Source: Myxococcota bacterium (GTDB lineage: Bacteria; Myxococcota_A; UBA9160; UBA6930). From it: a stretch of 64,000 bases of DNA. Below the pieces are notes generated by a model, which was not told where the DNA came from, did no database searches, and worked only from the letters and a program-made list of their open reading frames with translations. The stretch lies in the NCBI GenBank assembly GCA_028277885.1, contig JANQFK010000022.1, positions 302,052-366,051 on the forward strand. The letters are read 5' to 3'. Position numbers and translations under genes: made by a program. Positions 29,764-38,008 of the stretch are shown here, one piece after another (position 1 is the stretch's first letter; the number at the start of each line of letters is the position of its first letter).

Positions 29764-30623
29764 GGGCGGTCTCCCGGGCGATCGCCGCGGGCGGCGGCCG
29801 ACTCGCCGAAGCGAGCCTCCGAGAAGAGCGCCTCGGAGAGCTCGAGGTTCAGGTCGAGCTCGTCCACGATGAGCTCGGTGTAGGTCTCCTCCACCACGTC
29901 CTTCATGAGGACCAGGGTCGGGAGCCACCGGGTTCCGCGGCGCTCGATGCGCTTCGGGTGCACCTTCAGCACCTTTCGCAGCCGGCCCTCGTCGGCGAAC
30001 AGGTCGACGCGCAGCGGCACGCAGGTGCGCCGGTCCACGTAGGAGACGACGCGCTCGTACTGGGACGCCTCGCCGCGGGCCGGGGCCGACTCGAGCACGT
30101 AGACGTCGCGGCCGTCCACGTCGGCGTCGGGGAGGCGACGCGAGGCGCCCTCGGCGTAGACGCCGAGCACGCGCTCCAGGTCCTCGTAGCTGAAGTCCGT
30201 CCCGAAGACGGCGCCGGTGATGCCGCTGCCGCTCACCCGGCGCACCTCGGCCAGGTCCGGGAGGTGCACCAGGGCCTCGGCGCGCTCGGCGTCCTGGAGC
30301 AGCAGCACCTGGGAGCCCCGCAGCTCCTCCGGGGCGAAGAAGCGCACCAGCGCCCGCGCCCCCTCCCCGAAGCGGCGCCACAGGATCTCGGCCTGGGAGA
30401 TCCGGGCCGCGCCGAGCCGGTCCACGCGCCGGAAGCGCACCGACTGGCGGCTGCTGCTGCTCGGCAGGTTGCGGCGCGCGCAGGTCTCCACCGGGAGGGT
30501 ATCGCCCGGGCCCGGCGCCTCGGCGGGCGCGGGCGCGGGGAGCCCGACGGACAGCGCCAGCAGGGCCCCCAGGCTCCAGACCAGCCCGCTGCGAGCCCGA
30601 CGCCCGGTGTGCGCGCGATGCAT
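29760..30623 (-). CDS. LolA-like outer membrane lipoprotein-sorting family protein
   Basis: 287 aa. Signal peptide (GLVWSLGALLALSVGLPAPAPA), then a LolA/LolB-like half-barrel typical of the larger outer membrane lipoprotein-sorting protein family (PF17131-like): SQAEILWRRFGEGARALVRF, GSQVLLLQDAERAEALVHLP, YVLESAPA, WLPTLVLMKDV. Such proteins are often encoded beside RND or MFS exporters and may shuttle lipid-like cargo; here an MFS exporter is 38 nt upstream. ATG 30623, weak ribosome binding site. Confidence 0.8.
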   Translation of the reverse strand: MHRAHTGRRARSGLVWSLGALLALSVGLPAPAPAEAPGPGDTLPVETCARRNLPSSSSRQSVRFRRVDRLGAARISQAEILWRRFGEGARALVRFFAPEELRGSQVLLLQDAERAEALVHLPDLAEVRRVSGSGITGAVFGTDFSYEDLERVLGVYAEGASRRLPDADVDGRDVYVLESAPARGEASQYERVVSYVDRRTCVPLRVDLFADEGRLRKVLKVHPKRIERRGTRWLPTLVLMKDVVEETYTELIVDELDLNLELSEALFSEARFGESAAARGDRPGDRP

Positions 30624-30634
30624 TCCGTGCCTGC

Positions 30635-30656
30635 CCCCGTCTCGGTTCCGACGGGG
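30635..30656 (-). terminator. Hairpin in the MFS / LolA-like gap
   Basis: CCCCGTC (30635-30641) pairs with GACGGGG (30650-30656) over an 8-nt loop, in the 38-nt gap between the MFS stop and the LolA-like start. No T-tract; could be a processing or attenuation structure rather than a terminator. Confidence 0.35.
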
Positions 30657-30661
30657 AGAGC

Positions 30662-32119
30662 CTAGCGCCTCGCCTCGCTGGCCGGGCCCACGCCCGCCAT
30701 CGCGGCGTCCGGGGCGCTGGGAGCGTGCTCCGGGGTGCGCATCCAGACGGCCGCCGCGAGGGAGAGCGCGGAGAGCACCGCCCCCACCGCGAAGGCGCGC
30801 GCCAGGCCGTCGGCGGTGTTGACGCCGCCGTAGACGAGGCTCAGGAGCGTGATGCCGAAGGCCGAGCCCGCCTGGGCGGTGAGCCGGTTCGCCGCCGAGG
30901 CGATGCCGAGGTCGGACTCCGGGACCGCGTTCGCGATCGAGGAGCTGAGGGAGGGCAGGCCCAGCCCGTGGCCGGCGCCCTGGAGCACCAGGCCCACGCC
31001 GAACACGAGGAGCGAGGTCTCCCGCACGCCCACCACGATCACGACGAGGGCTCCCGTCATCAGGCCGGCGCCGACGGCCGCGGCGCCGCGCTCGCCGATG
31101 CGGCCCCCGAGCCAGGCCCCCACCGGCGAGGCCGCGGTGAGCGAGAGCGTGCGCAGCAGCATGATGCCCGAGGCCGCCGCGATCGAGTAGCCGAAGAGAC
31201 CGATCAGCACGAGGGGCGCGTGCACGAAGGCGCCCATGTAGGCCGCGCCCATGAAGGCGTTCGAGAGGATCGGCGCGGTGAAGGCGCGGCGCCGCAGGAA
31301 GGCGAGCGGCAGCAGCGGAGCCTCGGCCCGCCGCTCGGCGCGCACGAACAGGAGCAGCCCCAGCACCGACGTGGCGACGCACAGGCCGAGGGCGGGCGAG
31401 AGCAGCCCGACGTCGCGCACCAGACCGAGGGCCAGCATGAATCCGCCGACGCCGAGGGCCAGGGTGAGGGCGCCGGCGACGTCGAAGCGCACCGACTGGC
31501 GCGGCGTCTCGCGCAGCACCGCGGCGGCGAGCAGCAGGGTGAGCAGCGAGAAGCCCGCCTGGAGGACGAACACGATGCGCCAGCCGAGCCACTCGACCAG
31601 CGGACCGCCGGCGATGAGGCCGAGGGCGGGCGCCCCGGCGGCGGTCATCGACCACCAGCCCATGGCGCGCACCCGCTGCTCGCGCGGGTAGACGCTCAGG
31701 ATGAGCGCCATCGAGGTGGGGCCGGTGGCGCCGCCCAGCACCGCCGCCAGGGTGCGGAACCCGATCAGCGAGAACGGGTCCCAGGAGAGCGCCGTCAGCG
31801 CCGCGGTCAGGGTGGCACCGGTGTACCCCGCCAGGAACACCCGTCGGTGGCCGCGCAGGTCGCCGAGCTTGCCGAGCAGCGGCAGGGCCACCGCCGAGAG
31901 CAGCATCGGCGCGGCGATCACCCAGGCCACGGTGGTCTCCCGGGCCCCGAACTCCTCGGCGATGTTCTTGAGCGAGACCGTGAGGATGGTGATCGGGAAC
32001 GTCGCGGTGAACATGCCGGCCAGGCCGGCGAACAGCACCCAGCCGCGGTAGCGGCCGCTCTCCTCGAGGCGTGCGATCCAGCGCTCCCGGGGGCCGGGGG
32101 TGTGGGGTGCGCGATCCAC
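30662..32119 (-). CDS. MFS transporter, DHA2-like multidrug exporter
   Basis: 485 aa with about fourteen hydrophobic helices, pointing to the 14-TM DHA2 group. MFS signature LLGKLGDLRGHRRVFLAG lies between helices 2 and 3 (GxLaDrxGrk type). Probably drug or metabolite:H+ antiport across the inner membrane. First gene of a minus-strand operon with the LolA-like protein and GST; a link between an exporter and a lipid-carrier-like periplasmic protein is plausible inference. Confidence 0.88.
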   Translation of the reverse strand: MDRAPHTPGPRERWIARLEESGRYRGWVLFAGLAGMFTATFPITILTVSLKNIAEEFGARETTVAWVIAAPMLLSAVALPLLGKLGDLRGHRRVFLAGYTGATLTAALTALSWDPFSLIGFRTLAAVLGGATGPTSMALILSVYPREQRVRAMGWWSMTAAGAPALGLIAGGPLVEWLGWRIVFVLQAGFSLLTLLLAAAVLRETPRQSVRFDVAGALTLALGVGGFMLALGLVRDVGLLSPALGLCVATSVLGLLLFVRAERRAEAPLLPLAFLRRRAFTAPILSNAFMGAAYMGAFVHAPLVLIGLFGYSIAAASGIMLLRTLSLTAASPVGAWLGGRIGERGAAAVGAGLMTGALVVIVVGVRETSLLVFGVGLVLQGAGHGLGLPSLSSSIANAVPESDLGIASAANRLTAQAGSAFGITLLSLVYGGVNTADGLARAFAVGAVLSALSLAAAVWMRTPEHAPSAPDAAMAGVGPASEARR

Positions 32120-32241
32120 GGGGGTTCCGGTGCCGCGGGTTCGGGGAGCGGGAGCGAGGGGCCGCGGGGGCGGCGCGCCCCGGGGAGCCCGCAGGGTAGC
32201 GACCCCGGGGCCCGGGTTCCGCGAGCTACCGTGGGCTTCCC

Positions 32242-32838
32242 GTGGCAGCCCGATCCGCGCAGCGACTGGTGGCCGTGGGAGGCCTCGTGGCCAGCGGCAA
32301 GACGACCGTGGCCCGGGTCCTGGCGCGGCTGCTGGAAGCCGAGCGCCTCGGGGCCGACGACACGCGCCAGGCCCTCTTCGAGAGCGGCGACGCCGAGGCC
32401 TTCGTGCCCGGCCACTCGAAGCAGGTCTACCGGGCGCTGTTCCGGGAGGCCGCCGCCCGGCTGGATGCCGGCGCCAGCGTGGTGCTCGACGGCACCTTCC
32501 GCTCCCGCGCCCTCCGCGCCGAGGCCCGCCGCCTGGCCGCCGAGCGCGGGATCCCCTTCGCGTTCGTGGAGTGCCGGGCGGGCGTCGAGGCCTGCCGGGC
32601 CCGGGTGGGCGAGCGCGACCGGGCCCTGGCCGCAGGGCAGCGGAGCTGGGAGCGCGACCGGGCTCTGGCCACGGGGCAACGAAGCTGGGAGCGGCTGTTC
32701 GAGTCCTTCCTGCCGCTCTGGGAGCCCGCCGCGGAGCTGGCCTCCGAGGAGCACCTCGTGCTGGACACGGCGGCCGACGAGGCGGGCCTCGAGGAGCGGC
32801 TGGTTGCTCTCTGGCCCTCGGTGCTTAGAGGTTCGTGA
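32242..32838 (+). CDS. P-loop kinase (zeta-toxin/gluconate-kinase-like) with an internal repeat
   Basis: 198 aa from GTG 32242. Walker A GGLVASGKTT (~14-23), lid-type DDTRQALFE and Walker B-like VVLDGTFRS: the AAA_33 kinase fold seen in zeta toxins, gluconate kinases and the kinase half of APH-fused proteins. Residues ~124-149 are a tandem duplication of ERDRALAAGQRSW. No antitoxin-like partner is adjacent, so a toxin role is not supported. A TACCGT box lies 9 nt before the start. Stop overlaps the next start (TGATG). Confidence 0.75.
   Translation: MAARSAQRLVAVGGLVASGKTTVARVLARLLEAERLGADDTRQALFESGDAEAFVPGHSKQVYRALFREAAARLDAGASVVLDGTFRSRALRAEARRLAAERGIPFAFVECRAGVEACRARVGERDRALAAGQRSWERDRALATGQRSWERLFESFLPLWEPAAELASEEHLVLDTAADEAGLEERLVALWPSVLRGS
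32611..32688 (+). repeat. 39-bp in-frame tandem duplication in the kinase gene
   Basis: Two 39-bp units (32611-32649 and 32650-32688), 34 of 39 bases identical, coding for ERDRALAAGQRSW and ERDRALATGQRSW. Four or five of the differences are near-synonymous, so the duplication is not brand new. Confidence 0.85.
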
Positions 32839-33599
32839 TGGCGTTCGAGGCGGTTGCGGCGGTCACCTTCGACTGCTGGGGCACCCTGCTCTACGAGTCG
32901 GACCCGGCCGCGAGCTGGGAGCGGCGCGTCGCGGTGGTGGCCTCGGCCGGCCGGGCCCTGGGGGTGGCGGCCGACCCCGCGGCCGCCCGCCGGGCCCTCG
33001 ACACCGCCTGGCGGTGCCACTTCGAGGCCTGGCAGACGGAGGTCTCGACGGGTGCGGAGGAGATCGCCGCCTGGGCGCTCGGGGCCCTCGCCCCGGACGC
33101 CGGACCCGCGCGCGCCGACGCGGCCTTCGCCCGGGCCGCGCGCCGCCTCGCCGACGCGCTGGCCGAGGTGCCCCTCGCCGGTGGCGTGCGCGCCCTCGCG
33201 GGAGCGCGCGAGACCCTGGCACGCCTCGCCGACGCCGGCGTGCGCCGCGCGCTGGTGTGCGACACGGGCCTCTCGCCGGGCCGCGTGGTGCGCCGGCTGC
33301 TCGCGGCCGAGGGGCTGCTCGAGCACCTCGAGGTGACCGTCTTCTCCGACGAGGTCGGCGCCCCGAAGCCCCGGCCCGAGCCCTTCTCGGCGGCGCTCCA
33401 GGCACTGGCCCTCGGCGGGAGCCCGGCCCGGGCGCTCCACGTCGGCGACCTGCGTCGCACCGACGTGGCCGGTGCCCGGGCGCTGGGGATGCGGACCGTG
33501 CGCATCCGCGACCACCACGACGACCTCGGCGAGGGCCCCGAGGCCGACGCCGTCGCAGACTCCCACGCCCAGCTCCTCGCCCTCCTGGGCCTCGGCTAG
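32838..33599 (+). CDS. HAD-superfamily hydrolase
   Basis: 253 aa from ATG 32838 (GTG 32835 is also possible). HAD motifs: I VTFDCWGTLL (nucleophile Asp followed by C rather than D/Y, as in 2-haloacid dehalogenase and pyrimidine 5'-nucleotidase-like proteins), II LVCDTG, III Lys in GAPKPRPEPF, IV HVGDLRRTDVAGARALGM. Small-molecule phosphatase most likely. Translationally coupled to the kinase. Confidence 0.88.
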   Translation: MAFEAVAAVTFDCWGTLLYESDPAASWERRVAVVASAGRALGVAADPAAARRALDTAWRCHFEAWQTEVSTGAEEIAAWALGALAPDAGPARADAAFARAARRLADALAEVPLAGGVRALAGARETLARLADAGVRRALVCDTGLSPGRVVRRLLAAEGLLEHLEVTVFSDEVGAPKPRPEPFSAALQALALGGSPARALHVGDLRRTDVAGARALGMRTVRIRDHHDDLGEGPEADAVADSHAQLLALLGLG

Positions 33600-33625
33600 G
33601 GGGCCGCTGAGGGGCTCGCGAGTCT

Positions 33626-33648
33626 CGCTGGGGCAGTCCACCCCAGCG
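33626..33648 (+). terminator. Hairpin 1 after the HAD gene
   Basis: Perfect 8-bp stem CGCTGGGG / CCCCAGCG with loop CAGTCCA, 27 nt after the HAD stop. First of two tandem hairpins in the 181-bp gap before the amino-acid dehydrogenase. Confidence 0.5.
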
Positions 33649-33657
33649 GGCCCCCCG

Positions 33658-33686
33658 GAGTCCCAGGGAGACCCGTCCTGGGGCTC
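33658..33686 (+). terminator. Hairpin 2 upstream of the amino-acid dehydrogenase
   Basis: GAGTCCCAGG pairs with CCTGGGGCTC (one G-T wobble) over a 9-nt loop. With hairpin 1 it could end the kinase/HAD transcript or act as a leader structure for the downstream 2-oxoacid operon. Confidence 0.45.
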
Positions 33687-33780
33687 TGCGCCCGTCGAGA
33701 GTGCTCCCCGACCGGCACCGGCCTTGCTTCTCCGGGAACGCGGCCGCGCCCCTCCGGGCCGGTCCCCGGGGAGCACCGCC

Positions 33781-34893
33781 ATGGAGGACGCCTTCGAGTT
33801 CGCCGACGACCTCGGCCCCGCCAAGATCGTCCACGTCCACGAGCCGGGCATCGGCCTGCGCGGGACCCTGGTGGTCGACAACGTCGCCATCGGGCCCTCC
33901 ATCGGGGGCCTGCGCATGGCGCCGGACGTGAGCACCGCCGAATGCTTCCGGCTGGCCCGGGCCATGACGCTCAAGAACGCCGCGGCCGGCCTGCCCCACG
34001 GTGGCGGCAAGTCGGTGCTCTACGGCGATCCGGGCATGCCCGTCGAGCGCAAGGAGCCGCTCGTACGCGCCATGGCGTGCGCGCTGCGGGGCTGCGACGA
34101 CTACATCTTCGGTCCCGACATGGGAACCGACGAGACCTGCATGGCCTGGGTGCGCTCGGAGATCGGACGCGCCGTGGGGCTCCCCACCGAGGTCGGCGGC
34201 ATCCCCCTCGACGAGCTGGGCGCCACGGGCTTCGGGCTCTGCCACGCCGCGGAGGTCGCGACCCGGGACCTCGACTTCGGCCTCGACGGGGCACGGGTCG
34301 TGGTCCAGGGCTTCGGCTCCGTGGGGCTCCACGCCGCCCGCTTCCTGGACGAGAGGGGCGCGCGCCTGGTCGGGGCGAGCGACTCACGCGGCGCCGTGGT
34401 GAACCCCGCCGGCCTCGACGTCGAAGCCCTGTGCGAGGCGAAGCGTTCGGGCAAGAGCGTGGCCGACCACCCCGACGGCGAGAAGCGCGACCGCGAGGCG
34501 CTGATCGACGTCGAGTGCGAGATCTGGGTGCCCGCCGCGCGCCCCGACGTGATCCGCGAGGACAACGTCGACCGCCTCTCGACCCGCCTGATCGTCTCGG
34601 GTGCCAACATCCCCATCACCGACGGAGCCGAGCGCATCCTCCACGAGCGGGGCGTGCTGAACGTCCCCGACTTCATCGCCAACGCCGGCGGCGTGATCTG
34701 CGCCGCCATGGAGTACCACGGTGCGACGCGCAGCGCGGCCTTCGCCGCCATCGAGGAGCGCATCCGCGCCAACACGGCCGAGGTCCTCGAGCAGTCCCGG
34801 CGCCGCGAGGTGCTGCCCCGCAAGGCCGCCGTGGAGCTCGCCGTCGAGCGGGTCCGGCGCGCCATGCAGTGGCGGCGCTGGTCGATCTTCTGA
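33781..34893 (+). CDS. Glu/Leu/Phe/Val-type amino-acid dehydrogenase
   Basis: 370 aa. Substrate-domain motif GPSIGGLRMAP, catalytic Lys region LPHGGGKSVLYGDP, PDMGTDETCMAW, then the Rossmann half with VVVQGFGSVGLHAARFL and the closing IANAGGVICAAMEYHG. Oxidative deamination of an amino acid to its 2-oxoacid with NAD(P)+. Length near 370 is closer to leucine/phenylalanine dehydrogenases than to ~420-450-residue GDHs, but specificity is not decidable here. Directly upstream of the 2-oxoacid oxidoreductase genes, which fits a catabolic sequence. Confidence 0.88.
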   Translation: MEDAFEFADDLGPAKIVHVHEPGIGLRGTLVVDNVAIGPSIGGLRMAPDVSTAECFRLARAMTLKNAAAGLPHGGGKSVLYGDPGMPVERKEPLVRAMACALRGCDDYIFGPDMGTDETCMAWVRSEIGRAVGLPTEVGGIPLDELGATGFGLCHAAEVATRDLDFGLDGARVVVQGFGSVGLHAARFLDERGARLVGASDSRGAVVNPAGLDVEALCEAKRSGKSVADHPDGEKRDREALIDVECEIWVPAARPDVIREDNVDRLSTRLIVSGANIPITDGAERILHERGVLNVPDFIANAGGVICAAMEYHGATRSAAFAAIEERIRANTAEVLEQSRRREVLPRKAAVELAVERVRRAMQWRRWSIF

Positions 34894-34903
34894 GGCGGGA
34901 GCG

Positions 34904-35821
34904 ATGTACCGCATCCGGCTCCACGGCCGCGGTGGACAGGGCATGAAGACCGCGAGCCGAATCCTCGGCACGGCGCTCTTCGCCGAGGGCTTCGAGGTCC
35001 AGGACGCGCCCCGCTACGGCGCCGAGCGACGCGGCGCGCCCATCTTCGCCTGGGTCCGCGCCGATCGACGGCCGATCCTCGAGCGCGGTCCGATCCGGCG
35101 GCCCGACCTCGTGGTGGTGGCCGACGACGGCCTCGTCGGGGTGGCGGCGGCGGGCGTGCTCCAGGGCGTGGACCCCCACAGCGTGGTGCTCCTCGAGAGC
35201 GAGGACGATGCCGCCACCTGGCGCGAGCGCCTCAGGCTCGAGGCGACGATCCTGACCCTGCCCCGGCCGCAGCGCGAGCAGTCGGAGCTGCGCTTCGCCG
35301 GCGCCACCTGCGCCGGCGCGGCCGCCCGCCTGCTCGGCGTGGTGCGCTGGGACTCCCTCGAGGCGGCCCTCGGCGAGGAGCTCGCGGGCTTCGGTGCGCC
35401 GGTCCTGGAGGAGAGCCGGCACCGGGCGCGGGCGGCCTGGGACCGCTTCGCCGACCGCGAGGGCTGCGTGGGCGAGCGCGACGAGCCGCCCGCCGCGGCC
35501 CTCCCCGCACCGGACTGGATCGAGGTGCCCGCCGACGACGTGGCCCGGGCCGCACCCGACGTCCACGGTGCGGCGACGAGCGTCCAGGTGCGGACGGGCC
35601 TCTGGCGCACCATGCGTCCGGTCATCGACCTCGAGCGCTGTCACCGCTGCCACTGGATCTGCACCACCCTGTGCCCCGACGCCGCCATGACGGCCGACGC
35701 CGAGGGCGCGCCCTCCATCGACTACGACCACTGCAAGGGCTGCCTGGTGTGCGTGGCGGTGTGCCCCTCCCACGCCATCGAGGCCGTCCCGGAGCGGGCG
35801 GCCGCCGAGGCCGAGGCATGA
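34904..35821 (+). CDS. 2-oxoacid:ferredoxin oxidoreductase, gamma and ferredoxin (delta) subunits fused
   Basis: 305 aa. Residues ~1-185 are the gamma subunit (RLHGRGGQGMKTASRILGTA, RYGAERRGAPIFAWVR); after a linker, ~235-300 is a 2[4Fe-4S] ferredoxin-like delta domain with CHRCHWICTTLCP and CKGCLVCVAVCP. The first cluster has C-x2-C-x3-C-x3-C spacing rather than the more usual x2-x2-x3. Passes electrons from ThDP oxidation of 2-oxoacids. Starts 10 nt after the dehydrogenase stop and overlaps the alpha subunit start (ATGA). Confidence 0.88.
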   Translation: MYRIRLHGRGGQGMKTASRILGTALFAEGFEVQDAPRYGAERRGAPIFAWVRADRRPILERGPIRRPDLVVVADDGLVGVAAAGVLQGVDPHSVVLLESEDDAATWRERLRLEATILTLPRPQREQSELRFAGATCAGAAARLLGVVRWDSLEAALGEELAGFGAPVLEESRHRARAAWDRFADREGCVGERDEPPAAALPAPDWIEVPADDVARAAPDVHGAATSVQVRTGLWRTMRPVIDLERCHRCHWICTTLCPDAAMTADAEGAPSIDYDHCKGCLVCVAVCPSHAIEAVPERAAAEAEA

Positions 35822-37083
35822 CGCGGCGCCTGCTCACCGGCAACGGCGCCGCGGCCTGGGGCGCCCGGCTCGCGGACGTCGACTACGTGCCGGCGTTCCC
35901 GATCACGCCGCAGACCGAGATCATCGAGACCCTCGAGGCCTGGATCGCCGCGGGGGAGCTCGACGCACGCCTGGTGACCCTGGAGTCGGAGCACTCGATG
36001 CTGACCGCCGCCGGGGCGGCCGCCGCGACCGGCGCGCGGGCCTTCACCGCCACCTCGAGCCAGGGCCTGCTCTACGCCATGGAGATGCTCTACGCCGTGG
36101 CCGGCTGGCGCGCACCCTTCGTGCTGGTGAACGTCTCCCGCGGCATCGCGGCGCCGGTCACCCTGGGCTCGGACCACGACGACGTGCTCGCGGCGCGGGA
36201 CACGGGCTTCCTCCAGATCCACTGCGCCACCTGCCAGGAGGTGCTCGACGCGGTGCTGGTCGCCGCGCGGCTGGGCGAGCATCCCCGGGTGCGGCTGCCC
36301 GTGATCGTGAACCTCGACGGCTTCACGCTCTCCTTCACCCGCGAGCCCGTGGAGATTCCCGACGCCGGTGAGGTGGCGGGCTTCCTGCCCGCCTTCGAGC
36401 CCGGGCCGGTGCAGTTTCGCGCCAGCCGCCCCGTGAGCCAGGCCGTCGCGGTGCTGGGCGGTGGCCCCTACTCGTACTTCCGCTACGAGATGCAGCGCGC
36501 CGCCGAGAGCGCCCTCGAGGCCCACGCGGGGATCGCCGAGGACTTCGCCGCACGCTTCGGTCGCGACCTCGGCGCCCTCGAGACCCACCGCAACGAGGAT
36601 GCGGAGCTGGTGCTCGTCACGATCGGGGCGGCGGCGACCTCGGCGCGCGCCGCCGTGGACCGCCTGCGCGAGGCGGGTCGCCGGGTGGGCCTGGTGCGCC
36701 CGCGCCTGGTTCGTCCCTGGCCGGGTGCGGCCCTCGCCGAGGCCCTGGCGGGCAAGCGCGGCGTGGCGGTCCTGGACCAGAACCTCTCCATCGGTCGCGG
36801 CGGCGAGCTCCACGCGGCCATGGCCGCCAGCCTCTACGGTCGGCAGGACGCACCGCGCGTCCTGGCCTCCTTCGTGGGTGGGCTCGGAGGCCGCGACGTG
36901 GCGCCCGAGGAGCTCGACGCGATGCTGGACGAGACCGAGAGCGCAGCCCGGGAAGGACGCGTTCCGCCGACCCGCCTGCTCTACACCGCCGAGGAGCTTC
37001 GCGAGGTGAGGAAGCTCCAGGGCATCGCGGTCGCCGAGCGCCACGAGACGACGGTTCCCCCGCGCCCGGAAGCGGGCTCGTGA
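35818..37083 (+). CDS. 2-oxoacid:ferredoxin oxidoreductase alpha subunit (PorA-like)
   Basis: 421 aa. Pyrimidine-binding ThDP domain: YVPAFPITPQTEIIETLEAW, ESEHSMLTAAGAAAATGARA (activating Glu), then the central domain ending in QNLSIGRGGELHAAM and FVGGLGGRDV. Forms the catalytic pair with the beta subunit to convert a 2-oxoacid plus CoA into acyl-CoA and CO2. ATGA overlap upstream and GTGA overlap downstream. Substrate (pyruvate, 2-oxoisovalerate or other) undetermined. Confidence 0.9.
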   Translation: MTRRLLTGNGAAAWGARLADVDYVPAFPITPQTEIIETLEAWIAAGELDARLVTLESEHSMLTAAGAAAATGARAFTATSSQGLLYAMEMLYAVAGWRAPFVLVNVSRGIAAPVTLGSDHDDVLAARDTGFLQIHCATCQEVLDAVLVAARLGEHPRVRLPVIVNLDGFTLSFTREPVEIPDAGEVAGFLPAFEPGPVQFRASRPVSQAVAVLGGGPYSYFRYEMQRAAESALEAHAGIAEDFAARFGRDLGALETHRNEDAELVLVTIGAAATSARAAVDRLREAGRRVGLVRPRLVRPWPGAALAEALAGKRGVAVLDQNLSIGRGGELHAAMAASLYGRQDAPRVLASFVGGLGGRDVAPEELDAMLDETESAAREGRVPPTRLLYTAEELREVRKLQGIAVAERHETTVPPRPEAGS

Positions 37084-37997
37084 GCGCCTCGCGCTTCGAG
37101 CACCTCCGCGACCTGCCCTCGACCCACCTGCTCGGGGGCGGCACCGCGATGTGCGCGGGCTGCGGCGGCCTCCAGGCCGTGCAGCAGATCACCGACGTGC
37201 TCGGCGAGAACACGGTCTTCGTGAACGCCGCGGGCTGCATGACCCTGCTCTCGGTCTATCCCTTCACTCCGTTCCGCGGCTCGTTCCTCTACACCGCCAT
37301 GGCGTCGGCGCCGGCCGGGGCCCAGGGCGTTCGCGACGCGCTGGACGTGCTGATCCGCAAGGGACGGCTCCCGGCCGCCGAGGATCTCCAGGTGGTGGTG
37401 CTGACCGGCGACGGGGCGGCCTACGGGATGGGTCTGGCGGCCACCTCGGCGGCCATCGATCGCGACCTCGACTTCCTCTACGTCTGCTACGACAACGAGG
37501 GCTACGGCAACACCGGCCAGCAGACCTCGCCCGCCACCCCCCACGCCGCACGCACCGCGACGGACACCGAGGGCAACGCCGGCTTCAAGAAGGACCTGTT
37601 CGGGATCTGGGTGGCGAACCGTCCCGCCTACGCGGCCACCGCGATCGCGGTGGAGCCCCTCGACCTCGCCCACAAGGTCGAGAAGGCCCAGGCCCACCGC
37701 GGGCCGCGCCTGATCCTGACCCTCGCCCCGTGTCCCACGGGCTGGGGCTTCGACCCGCAGGACACCGTCGAGATCGGCCGTCTCGCCGTGCGCACCGGGA
37801 TCTGGCCCCTCAAGGAGTACGAGGCGGGCCGGGTGGTGCACACGCGCGTCCGCAAGCCGCGGCTTCCGGTGGAGGAGTACCTGGCACGCCAGGGGCGCTT
37901 CGCCCACCTGTTCCAGCCGGTGCGGCGCGAGGCCGAGATCCAGGCCATCCAGGCCCGGGTGGACGCGTACTGGGAGCGCGCCGAGGCGAGCGGCTGA
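37080..37997 (+). CDS. 2-oxoacid:ferredoxin oxidoreductase beta subunit (PorB-like)
   Basis: 305 aa from GTG 37080. CAGCGGLQAVQQITD (first pair of cluster ligands), ThDP/Mg motif TGDGAAYGMGLAATSAAI with YDNEGYGNTGQQTS, and APCPTGWGFDP. The Cys set matches the single [4Fe-4S] cluster of Por beta subunits. Completes the complex with the two preceding genes; its stop lies in a palindrome shared with the convergent dehydratase gene. Confidence 0.9.
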   Translation: MSASRFEHLRDLPSTHLLGGGTAMCAGCGGLQAVQQITDVLGENTVFVNAAGCMTLLSVYPFTPFRGSFLYTAMASAPAGAQGVRDALDVLIRKGRLPAAEDLQVVVLTGDGAAYGMGLAATSAAIDRDLDFLYVCYDNEGYGNTGQQTSPATPHAARTATDTEGNAGFKKDLFGIWVANRPAYAATAIAVEPLDLAHKVEKAQAHRGPRLILTLAPCPTGWGFDPQDTVEIGRLAVRTGIWPLKEYEAGRVVHTRVRKPRLPVEEYLARQGRFAHLFQPVRREAEIQAIQARVDAYWERAEASG

Positions 37998-38008
37998 GCC
38001 TCAGCCGC
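37990..38008. terminator. Bidirectional hairpin containing both stop codons
   Basis: GCGGCTGA / TCAGCCGC, 8-bp perfect stem with loop GCC. The TGA of the beta subunit gene (37995-37997) and the TGA of the minus-strand dehydratase gene (38001-38003) are the two arms. Confidence 0.55.

Noticed and set aside
32242..33599. Toxin-antitoxin pair (zeta-like kinase plus neighbour)
   Set aside because: The neighbour is a HAD phosphatase, not an epsilon-like antitoxin, and the kinase fold is shared with many metabolic kinases.
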